Shown in pieces: positions 1 to 5,446 of a stretch of 6,176 bases of DNA; within the stretch, counting starts at the first letter, position 1; each line of letters opens with the position of its first letter. The stretch comes from Actinomycetota bacterium. Lineage in GTDB: Bacteria; Actinomycetota; Actinomycetes; Nanopelagicales; Nanopelagicaceae. The notes beneath the pieces are model-generated. The model ran no database searches and was not told the DNA's origin. It was given only the letters and a program-made list of their open reading frames with translations. Where the stretch lies: assembly GCA_947381255.1 (NCBI GenBank), contig CANCUC010000052.1:1-6176 (forward strand), given 5' to 3'. A program made the position numbers and the translations under genes.

Positions 1-60
1 CAATCAACGAGCGCGATTATCGTGCACCATCCTGAAGCAAAGTACTTCAACGCGGTATGA
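1..60 (+). CDS. metH: C-terminal end of cobalamin-dependent methionine synthase (partial)
   Basis: The frame is open from the window edge to a TGA at 58-60 and gives 19 residues, including HHPEAKYF. This resembles the end of the AdoMet-binding activation domain of cobalamin-dependent methionine synthase: the E. coli protein, as I remember it, has a closely similar ASVSG...SHPDSKYY stretch, in which the HP and the tyrosine region contact AdoMet. The E. coli enzyme runs on for some 35 residues, while this one stops a few residues after the motif, as I recall actinobacterial MetH proteins doing. MetH transfers a methyl group from methyltetrahydrofolate to homocysteine, and the C-terminal domain reactivates oxidised cobalamin. 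Its stop overlaps the next start as ATGA. Only 19 codons are visible, so the call rests on one motif. Confidence 0.65.
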   Translation, partial: QSTSAIIVHHPEAKYFNAV

Positions 61-755
61 GTATTCAACAATCAGTAATCGAAGCCGTTCTCTTTGATAT
101 GGATGGAACGCTCATCAATTCAGAGCCTTACTGGTTGATTGCCGAAAAAGAGTTGATGCTTCGCTATGGTCATATCTGGACCGATGAGGATCAGGCATAT
201 TGCATTGGCGGACCACTTCCTAAAGTTGGTGCATATATGTCCAACCTCTCGGGTGGCGCCGAAGATGCTCTCTTCTTCGAGACTGAGCTAATTCGACTAG
301 TAGCCCAACAATTCAAAAATGGCCTTGAATTTATGCTAGGCGCGCGTGAATTGGTAGAGGAACTCACAAGTCGCGGCCTACCAATGGCACTTGTTTCGGC
401 CAGTCCGAGGTTGTTAGTTGATAGCGCGATCGAACTACTCCCGCCCAATACATTTGTAACGAGTGTTTCCAGTCAAGATGTTTCAATCAGCAAACCGAAT
501 CCGGAGAGCTATCTCAAGGCCGCAGACCACCTCGAGGTGAATATCCAAAAATGTATCGTCTTAGAAGACTCGAAGACGGGAATCGATGCCGGACTGGCAA
601 GTGGAGCTGTTGTCATAGGGATTCCGCACATCATCACCTATCCGCCTTCACCTAGATTGCATATAAGACGTGATCTCGTAGGACTACACCTTGAAGATTT
701 AGAGAGTATTTACTTAGAAGAGAGTCAAGAGGAAGAAAATGCAACCAGAATTTAA
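57..755 (+). CDS. HAD-superfamily subfamily IA phosphatase (beta-phosphoglucomutase-like)
   Basis: The 232-residue protein carries all four HAD motifs: motif I DMDGTL at residues 14-19 with nucleophile D14 and acid/base D16, motif II serine S114 in LVSAS, motif III lysine K146 in SKPNP, and motif IV E170-D171 in LEDS for magnesium binding. A helical C1-type cap lies between motifs I and II (about residues 22-95), which places it in subfamily IA with beta-phosphoglucomutase and phosphoglycolate phosphatase. It is expected to be a cytoplasmic, Mg-dependent phosphatase or phosphomutase acting on a small phosphorylated metabolite; the substrate cannot be read from the sequence. There is no clear Shine-Dalgarno site before the ATG at 57, and the ATGA overlap with the upstream stop suggests translation coupled to metH. 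Its 3' end overlaps trmI by 17 bases, so all three are probably one operon. The motifs are intact, with no sign of decay. Confidence 0.9.
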   Translation: MSIQQSVIEAVLFDMDGTLINSEPYWLIAEKELMLRYGHIWTDEDQAYCIGGPLPKVGAYMSNLSGGAEDALFFETELIRLVAQQFKNGLEFMLGARELVEELTSRGLPMALVSASPRLLVDSAIELLPPNTFVTSVSSQDVSISKPNPESYLKAADHLEVNIQKCIVLEDSKTGIDAGLASGAVVIGIPHIITYPPSPRLHIRRDLVGLHLEDLESIYLEESQEEENATRI

Positions 756-1596
756 ATATGGCGATCGTGTTCAACTAAGCGATGCAAAGGGAAAGCTGCA
801 CACGATCACTCTCAAAGAGGGAGGGGAGTGGCATACCCACAAGGGTTGGTTAATTCATGACCAGATTGTTGGAACACCTCAAGGTTCAGTTGTTGAAACG
901 ACTGCTGGTTTAAAGTTTCTCGCATTTAAACCTCTATATGGAGATTACGTCCTTTCCATGCCGCGCGGAGCAACCATTGTTTACCCTAAAGATGCCGCAC
1001 TGATCGTTGGATTCGCAGATATTGCCCCGGGCGTTCGCGTTCTAGAGGCTGGAGTGGGTTCCGGCGCTCTCACAATCGCATTACTTCGTGCCGTTGGCCC
1101 AGAAGGAGCGGTTGATTCTTTTGAGCGACGTTCGGAGTTCGCCGATATCGCAACCAAGAATGTTACGGATTATTTCAATGGTCTACCAAGTAATTGGTCG
1201 CTGACTCTAGGTTCGGTACAAGATAAACCAACTGATGTGAAATATGACCGCATCGTCCTCGACATGCTTGCCCCCTGGGAGTGTGTACAACTTGCTGATG
1301 ATGTTCTTCATCCAGGGGGAGTGCTACTTGCCTACGTTGCAACGACAACTCAATTGTCAGCAATGGCGGAAGCGATTAAAGAGAGTGGGCGATTTACAGA
1401 ACCAGAGAGCAGCGAATCATTGGTACGCCAATGGCATCATGAAGGATTAGCTGTCCGTCCGGTTCATCGCATGATTGGACACACTGGGTTCTTGATACAA
1501 GCGCGGCGCCTGGCTCCGGGAGTAGTTGCCCCGTTACGCAGACGCCGCCCTTCTAAGGGTGCTTATGGTTTACCTGAAGAGGAGACCGTTATTTAA
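739..1596 (+). CDS. trmI: tRNA (adenine-58-N1)-methyltransferase TrmI
   Basis: This 285-residue protein matches the class I, AdoMet-dependent TrmI family that makes m1A at position 58 in the T-loop of tRNA, which stabilises tRNA structure. The N-terminal small domain (about 1-75) contains the family segment HDQIVGTPQGSVV at 40-52. The Rossmann domain follows, with motif I VLEAGVGSGALT at 101-112, the acidic residue E129 at the end of the second strand for the AdoMet ribose, and the catalytic-region motif LDMLAPWE at 174-181. The C-terminal GLAVRPVHRMIGHTGFL and the Arg-rich tail after it are typical of actinobacterial members. Bacterial TrmI works as a homotetramer (family knowledge). The ATG at 739 is preceded by AAGAGGAAG at 727-735 at good spacing. 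In many actinobacteria this gene borders the proteasome locus. Its last 8 bases overlap the convergent FKBP gene. Confidence 0.93.
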   Translation: MQPEFKYGDRVQLSDAKGKLHTITLKEGGEWHTHKGWLIHDQIVGTPQGSVVETTAGLKFLAFKPLYGDYVLSMPRGATIVYPKDAALIVGFADIAPGVRVLEAGVGSGALTIALLRAVGPEGAVDSFERRSEFADIATKNVTDYFNGLPSNWSLTLGSVQDKPTDVKYDRIVLDMLAPWECVQLADDVLHPGGVLLAYVATTTQLSAMAEAIKESGRFTEPESSESLVRQWHHEGLAVRPVHRMIGHTGFLIQARRLAPGVVAPLRRRRPSKGAYGLPEEETVI

Positions 1597-2509
1597 CTGC
1601 CAGTAGATCCACCACGAAGATCAGAGTTTCATTCGGTGGAATATTTCCAGCGCCTTGTGCGCCATAAGCTAGTGATGGCGGAATGATGAAGAGTCTGCGC
1701 CCTCCAACTTTCATTCCGGGAATACCTTGCTGCCAACCTGGAATCAAATTGCTCAGTGGAGAGGTGAATGGTTGCGCAGTCCACGATGTTTGATAAACGG
1801 TTCCTGTTTTAAATGAGGCAACAACATATTGAGCGGTAACAGTCGAAGAGCTAATTGCTGCTTTTCCGGTTCCGACAGTTATATCTTTAGAAATTAGAGT
1901 TGTTGGTGCAGCGCCAGATGCTTTTCCGATAACTGGAGCTACTTTCGTATCAGTTGAAACAGAGGGCAAGACGGTAGGTCCAGCCGGAGCAGCAACAGCA
2001 ACCAGATCAACGACAAAAATCAGAGTTTCATTCGGTCCAATTGGACCTTGTCCTGTCGCGCCATAAGCGAGAGATGGTGGAATCACGAGCAAGCGACGAC
2101 CGCCTATTTTCATCCCCGGGATGCCTTTTTGCCAGCCTACGATTACTCCAGAGAGTGGAAATGTTGGAGCTGATGTCGAGGTCCAAGAGGATTCAACAAT
2201 TTTTCCAGTTTTCCACGACATCAAAACGTATTGCGCTGTGACGGTCGAACTGCTGACTGCCGCCTTACCTTTACCAACGGTTATATCTTTAGTAATCAGG
2301 GTGGTTGGAGCGGCGCCACTTGGCTTGCCGATTACTGGAGCTACTTTCGTATCGGCTGAAACGGTAGGCAATACAGTTGATCCCATTTTTACCTTTCCAG
2401 AATAATCGGTAGCGGCGTACGAGGTTTGGGAGAGTGAAGGAATCACTAGAGCCAGTGAAACCGTTGCGACGAGAGAGGCTCGTAGCGTGGTGGATTTCCG
2501 AAAATTCAT
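1589..2509 (-). CDS. exported protein with two tandem FKBP-type peptidyl-prolyl isomerase domains
   Basis: The 306-residue product begins with a Sec-type signal peptide: positive n-region (residues 1-10), hydrophobic core (about 11-26), and a likely cleavage site after SYA at 30-32. There is no lipobox cysteine, so it is probably free outside the membrane. Two FKBP domains follow, at about 46-172 and 180-305, joined by AAPAGPT. Each has the family core, with the GW tryptophan, GMK.GGRR, IPPSLAYG and NETLIFVVDL. FKBPs isomerise X-Pro bonds and assist folding. The pocket aspartate found in FKBP12 as F-D (residues 36-37) is not kept: domain 1 has VESSW and domain 2 YQTSW, so activity may be weak. 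The ATG at 2509 has GGGAGAG (plus bases 2515-2521) five bases upstream. The gene is divergent from pafB and convergent with trmI. In some actinobacteria FKBP genes lie between pafA and pafB, consistent with this location. Confidence 0.88.
   Translation of the reverse strand: MNFRKSTTLRASLVATVSLALVIPSLSQTSYAATDYSGKVKMGSTVLPTVSADTKVAPVIGKPSGAAPTTLITKDITVGKGKAAVSSSTVTAQYVLMSWKTGKIVESSWTSTSAPTFPLSGVIVGWQKGIPGMKIGGRRLLVIPPSLAYGATGQGPIGPNETLIFVVDLVAVAAPAGPTVLPSVSTDTKVAPVIGKASGAAPTTLISKDITVGTGKAAISSSTVTAQYVVASFKTGTVYQTSWTAQPFTSPLSNLIPGWQQGIPGMKVGGRRLFIIPPSLAYGAQGAGNIPPNETLIFVVDLLAVK
1595..2374 (-). repeat. intragenic tandem duplication of an FKBP domain (about 380 bases per copy)
   Basis: The two FKBP domains are encoded by direct repeats at about 1595-1972 (C-terminal domain) and 1994-2374 (N-terminal domain). 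Long identical or near-identical blocks recur at an offset of 402 bases (for example GTTATATCTTTAG at 1878 and 2280) and, past a one-codon gap, 399 bases (ATCAGAGTTTCATTCGGT at 1620 and 2019). By hand alignment the domains are about 70-75% identical in protein. This indicates duplication of one domain within the gene, or ongoing exchange between copies, rather than fusion of two distant FKBP genes. Confidence 0.85.
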
Positions 2510-2548
2510 TAATTCTCTCCCTATTAATTTCGATTAAATCAGGTGGCG

Positions 2549-2557
2549 ATAGTAGCA
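2549..2557 (-). promoter_or_regulatory. candidate extended -10 promoter for the FKBP gene
   Basis: On the minus strand the sequence reads TGCTACTAT: a TANNNT -10 hexamer (plus bases 2549-2554) preceded by a TGN extension. It would start transcription near 2542 and leave a leader of about 33 bases containing the GGGAGAG ribosome binding site. No good -35 box is seen at 17-bp spacing, which an extended -10 can tolerate. This is a motif match only. Confidence 0.4.
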
Positions 2558-2563
2558 AACGCC

Positions 2564-2569
2564 TAGAGT
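2564..2569 (+). promoter_or_regulatory. candidate -10 box for a leaderless pafB transcript
   Basis: TAGAGT fits the actinobacterial TANNNT -10 pattern. It ends six bases before the A of the pafB ATG at 2576, exactly the spacing that puts the transcription start on the start codon. pafB has no convincing Shine-Dalgarno site, which fits a leaderless mRNA. No -35 match is visible around 2541-2546 (AGGTGG), and the nine bases ahead of the N8 spacer (2547-2555) do not match the mycobacterial PafBC-type motif TTGTCRGTG, so autoregulation through that known motif is not supported. Confidence 0.42.
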
Positions 2570-2575
2570 TGGACC

Positions 2576-3502
2576 ATGTCAGATCAGAAGACCGAACGCC
2601 TCATAAATCTGACGATGGCCTTGCTTGCCACCAAGCGTTTTCTCAGCAAGAACGAGATATTTACCCAGGTAGCCGGATATACAGGAAGCGCCGAAACCAA
2701 AGAGCGAATGTTTGAGAGAGATAAGGACGACCTGAGAGCTCTGGGAATTGATATACAAGTTGGTTCGCATGATCCACTCTTCGACGACGAGCTCGGGTAT
2801 CGGATTCTTGAAAGCGATTACGAACTTAATCTAGGGGAGTTGTCTCCAGTCGAACTCTCATACCTTTCACTCGCCTCAAAGATGTGGCGCAACCAATTAT
2901 TTGCCGATAGCGGTGCTCTTGCGCTTGTAAAGATTGATGCCCACAGCGGTTCTGCCTTGCGTGAAGATTTCGGCACCTCGCTAATTTCACTTGAGAATGA
3001 GACACCTCTCTTTGCGCCACTCTGGGAAGCGATAACCACTCACCGCCTCATCTCATTTATATATCGAAGCAAGAGCGTTGCTAAACGTTCTCTAGCCCCT
3101 TACGGTCTCACCTTGTGGCGCGGGGCCTGGTATATCGTCGGCCTAGATCAAGATAAATCCGACATCCGAGTCTTTAAAGTTGCCCGAATTACTTCAGACA
3201 TTACTTTTGAAAGTAAGCCAGATAACTTTGAGGTTCCAACTGATTTTTCGATAGCGGATCATCTGGTCATGCTTCATCCCGAGACACCGACGCAATTCAT
3301 CGCCAGAATTCGTATTGGTAAGTGTCAAAGCCTAAGAAGGCAAGGCTCAGTGCAGAATATCGACGGTGAATGGGATCGTGTTGAATTTTTACTTGGATCA
3401 GATTGGCTCGAGAAGATTCTTTGGTTTGGCCCCGACATCATTATTGAATCTCCCTCAGATAAGGTTGATGAGATCAAAGTCGCGCTTAGGGGTAAATTGT
3501 GA
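2576..3502 (+). CDS. pafB: WYL-domain DNA-damage transcriptional activator PafB
   Basis: The 308-residue protein has an N-terminal winged helix-turn-helix (about 5-60, with FERDKDDLRALG at 46-57 as the end of the HTH), a middle region, and a WYL domain from about 145. The signature is WYI at 185-187, preceded by RSLAPYGL at 171-178 and followed by RVFKVARI at 198-205. PafB pairs with PafC to activate the LexA-independent DNA-damage regulon, including recA, in mycobacteria; WYL domains are thought to sense single-stranded nucleic acid (family knowledge). The name comes from 'proteasome accessory factor', given for its position beside pafA, although it is not part of the proteasome. No clear ribosome binding site precedes the ATG, and a -10 box six bases upstream suggests a leaderless message. 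Its stop overlaps the pafC start (GTGA), supporting coupled synthesis of the two subunits. Here no pafA, pup or proteasome gene lies upstream. Confidence 0.9.
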   Translation: MSDQKTERLINLTMALLATKRFLSKNEIFTQVAGYTGSAETKERMFERDKDDLRALGIDIQVGSHDPLFDDELGYRILESDYELNLGELSPVELSYLSLASKMWRNQLFADSGALALVKIDAHSGSALREDFGTSLISLENETPLFAPLWEAITTHRLISFIYRSKSVAKRSLAPYGLTLWRGAWYIVGLDQDKSDIRVFKVARITSDITFESKPDNFEVPTDFSIADHLVMLHPETPTQFIARIRIGKCQSLRRQGSVQNIDGEWDRVEFLLGSDWLEKILWFGPDIIIESPSDKVDEIKVALRGKL

Positions 3503-4428
3503 AAGAGACAGCACTCGATCGCGTCAGCCGCGCTTTAAACCTGATCCCCTTCATCGCAGCTAACCCCGGTTTATCAATCACTCAGATTGCTGAACGATTT
3601 GATTCGACCCCAGCCCAGATATCTAAAGATTTAACCCTCCTACATATGTGCGGATTACCGGGGTATACCCACCTCGAACTTCTCGATATTGATTATGAAG
3701 ATCCTGAATATGTCTCAGTCTTGGATCCCCAAGTTCTTGATCATCCACGATCACTCTCGCAGACTGAGGCACTCACTCTGGTACTTGGTCTCGAACTCCT
3801 TTCTGAGATTGCGAAAGATCCCGCAGAAAGAGAAGCAATCTCGAAGTTGCAAGAGAGATTAAGCAAGATCATCGGCGATGATTTCGCCCGTGCTATTTCC
3901 ATTGCAGATGGGCTTGTTGAATCGCCCATAGTAAAAGATCTGGAATCGGCAATAAGCAGTGAGAGATTTATTCACATCACGTACAACTCTGCATCGAGTG
4001 ACACCGTAACCACTAGAACCGTCTTCCCGGTTGAGCTCTTCTTCAAAGATGGAATCGGTTATATCCAGGCGTTGATGGAAAGCGATGCGGAGGTTCGGAC
4101 CTTTCGAATTGACCGGATCATTGAGTTAACGCTGGGGGATGTGGATTCTAATTTTGCCAATCGCGCCAATTTTGATTCTCACACGAATATCGAGATAGAG
4201 ATTGAGATGGGGGAGGATGGGCTCTTCTTCCTCGAAAAACATAACGAAATTGTTACCTCTTCAAGGGAGGTTAACAGCGCCTTTTTCCTCACCCTTAAAG
4301 TGAATTCCTCTGATTGGATCAAGCGGGTTATATCTTCTTGGCCAGGCAGAATTACCGTTGTAAAACCAGTAGATTTAGCGCAGGAAATAGATGAAATAAC
4401 TCGCGCAGCCTTACTGAATTACTCCTAG
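3499..4428 (+). CDS. pafC: WYL-domain DNA-damage transcriptional activator PafC
   Basis: This 309-residue partner of PafB has an N-terminal winged HTH (about 5-50; SITQIAERF...ISKDLTLL) followed at 51-56 by CGLPGY, a stretch typical of PafC. A helical linker leads to a WYL domain from about 145. The position equivalent to W-Y-L is degenerate (GYI at 187-189), while the arginine motif RTFRIDRI at 200-207 is well kept, the reverse of PafB, which has a good WYI but an FKVAR variant. The two subunits may thus contribute different halves of a ligand-sensing function (inference). The start is GTG at 3499, overlapping the pafB stop by four bases, with AGGGG at 3488-3492 as ribosome binding site. In some actinobacteria pafB and pafC are fused; here they are separate. 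A 57-base gap follows before tatA. Confidence 0.9.
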   Translation: MKETALDRVSRALNLIPFIAANPGLSITQIAERFDSTPAQISKDLTLLHMCGLPGYTHLELLDIDYEDPEYVSVLDPQVLDHPRSLSQTEALTLVLGLELLSEIAKDPAEREAISKLQERLSKIIGDDFARAISIADGLVESPIVKDLESAISSERFIHITYNSASSDTVTTRTVFPVELFFKDGIGYIQALMESDAEVRTFRIDRIIELTLGDVDSNFANRANFDSHTNIEIEIEMGEDGLFFLEKHNEIVTSSREVNSAFFLTLKVNSSDWIKRVISSWPGRITVVKPVDLAQEIDEITRAALLNYS

Positions 4429-4453
4429 AAGTAACGCTCTAGGTATTTGTAGG

Positions 4454-4459
4454 TAGGAT
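4454..4459 (+). promoter_or_regulatory. weak candidate -10 box ahead of tatA
   Basis: The 57 bases between pafC and tatA are the only appreciable gap in the plus-strand run. TAGGAT fits TANNNT and would start transcription near 4466, about 20 bases before the tatA ATG. No -35 box is evident. tatA may equally be served by read-through from pafBC. Confidence 0.25.
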
Positions 4460-4485
4460 TGCGCCACCTCGAGATTGGAAGTTAA

Positions 4486-4671
4486 ATGGGAGACCTTAAG
4501 CCTTGGCACATCGTTATTGTCGTACTTGTCTTTGTAGTCCTCTTTGGAGCAAAGCGACTTCCTGATTCAGCGAAGTCCGTTGCAAAATCTCTTCGCATCT
4601 TCAAAGACGAGCTAAAGACTACAGATGAGAAGAAGACCGAAGACGGTTCTTCTTCCGCTTCCTCTAACTAG
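4486..4671 (+). CDS. tatA: twin-arginine translocase pore subunit TatA
   Basis: The 61-residue protein has the TatA plan: a short N-terminus (MGDLKPW), one transmembrane helix (about 8-20), the FG hinge at 20-21, an amphipathic helix starting AKRLPDSAKSVAKS and running to about 43, and a charged, Ser-rich tail. TatA subunits gather around a TatC-based receptor to let folded proteins with twin-arginine signals cross the cytoplasmic membrane. The length is at the short end for the family because the acidic tail is brief. GGAAG at 4477-4481 lies four bases before the ATG. tatC follows after 10 bases, so the two are surely cotranscribed. The sequence resembles actinobacterial TatA (GAK.LPD and S.RIFK), and the gene position after pafC is the usual actinobacterial one. 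No tatB is seen in this window. Confidence 0.95.
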   Translation: MGDLKPWHIVIVVLVFVVLFGAKRLPDSAKSVAKSLRIFKDELKTTDEKKTEDGSSSASSN

Positions 4672-4675
4672 GAAG
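4670..4675 (+). promoter_or_regulatory. ribosome binding site that sets the GTG start of tatC
   Basis: AGGAAG overlaps the tatA stop codon and lies six bases before the GTG at 4682. This supports GTG over the in-frame ATG at codon 9 (4706), which has no comparable site and would shorten the N-terminus ahead of the conserved EHFRELRKR motif. Confidence 0.6.
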
Positions 4676-4681
4676 TAGTCG

Positions 4682-5446
4682 GTGGCCACTGAAGATAGTG
4701 GTCGGATGCCGTTACTGGAGCACTTTCGAGAGCTCCGCAAACGGACTGTCCGTTCTGCCCTATCAATCGCGGTATTTGGAACAGTAGGTTGGATTTTCTA
4801 CTCCACCATTGTCCGAATTCTTACCAGACCAGTTTGCAACCTTTCGCGAGCTGCTTCAACGCCGCATCACTGTGGAGTTTTATATATTGATGGTGTTCTT
4901 GGACCACTAAACCTTCAAATCTCTGTCGCCATTGTTACCGGAGTAATTCTCGCCTCGCCAATTTGGCTCTATCAACTTTGGGCATTCGTGGCGCCGGCTC
5001 TCCACAAGCGCGAGAAGAAGTATTCGATTCTCTTTATTGCCACGGCCACACCATTCTTCGTTGCGGGGGCGGCTCTGGCATATTGGATCCTGCCGCTAGC
5101 AATCAAGGTTCTGCTTGGCTTCACTCCGACGACGCTTACAAACCTGATTAAGTTCAGCGACTATCTCACCTTCGTTCTCCATCTCATTCTGGTTTTCGGT
5201 TTGGCTTTCGAACTTCCGGTCTTTTTGGTCGCTTTGAATTTCGGCGGAGTTCTCTCCGGCAAAGCAATCTTGAAACCGTGGCGTTTTTCAGTCTTTGGAA
5301 TCACCCTCTTTTCGGCGACCTTCGTTCCAACTAGCGACCCGCTAACGATGGGATTACTCGCGCTTCCTCTCGTTGGTTTCTATTTCGCGGCTGGCGGCAT
5401 CGCCTTGCTCAATGATCGTCGCCGGGCTTCTAAGATCGTAGAGTGA
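4682..5446 (+). CDS. tatC: twin-arginine translocase receptor subunit TatC
   Basis: The 254-residue membrane protein has six predicted transmembrane segments (about 24-44, 76-97, 115-137, 158-183, 201-217, 222-243). The cytoplasmic N-terminal motif EHFRELRKR (13-21) with E17 and R19, and the first cytoplasmic loop YQLWAFVAPALHKREKK (97-113) with F102 and E111, match the sites that bind the twin-arginine signal in E. coli TatC. The intramembrane glutamate E177 (in FELPV) and D219 near the last helix are also kept. TatC recognises the signal peptide and recruits TatA. Two cysteines, C52 and C64, sit in the first extracytoplasmic loop. The start is GTG with AGGAAG upstream, and the stop overlaps the lipid kinase start by four bases. 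Length and motifs are normal for actinobacteria. Confidence 0.95.
   Translation: MATEDSGRMPLLEHFRELRKRTVRSALSIAVFGTVGWIFYSTIVRILTRPVCNLSRAASTPHHCGVLYIDGVLGPLNLQISVAIVTGVILASPIWLYQLWAFVAPALHKREKKYSILFIATATPFFVAGAALAYWILPLAIKVLLGFTPTTLTNLIKFSDYLTFVLHLILVFGLAFELPVFLVALNFGGVLSGKAILKPWRFSVFGITLFSATFVPTSDPLTMGLLALPLVGFYFAAGGIALLNDRRRASKIVE

Noticed and set aside
1354..1376. TTGTCAGCA, close to the mycobacterial PafBC promoter motif TTGTCRGTG, inside trmI
   Set aside because: The last bases differ, the hexamer after the eight-base spacer is AGCGAT and not TANNNT, and it lies in the middle of a coding region with no gene start nearby.
1589..2509. Repeats at about 400-base spacing as a mobile element or CRISPR-like array
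   Set aside because: The repeats are in frame, encode FKBP folds and are explained by domain duplication; there are no terminal inverted repeats or transposase.
1597..2575. A hidden pup gene or proteasome gene remnant in the trmI-pafB interval
   Set aside because: The interval is filled by the FKBP gene and 66 intergenic bases; no frame shows a GGE/GGQ Pup end, a PafA/Dop ligase motif or a proteasome subunit fragment.
2434..2715. A 93-codon open frame on the plus strand spanning the FKBP start and the pafB start
   Set aside because: It is out of frame with pafB, runs through the divergent promoter gap, and its product has no recognisable motif; it is a shadow of the two real genes.
4192..4220. 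Low-complexity GAGATAGAGATTGAGATGG stretch in pafC
   Set aside because: It simply encodes an alternating Ile/Glu strand in the C-terminal domain; no regulatory meaning is evident.
4424..4443. Inverted repeat CCTAG/CTAGG around the pafC stop as a terminator
   Set aside because: The stem is only five base pairs with a 10-base loop, A/T-containing, and no T-run follows.
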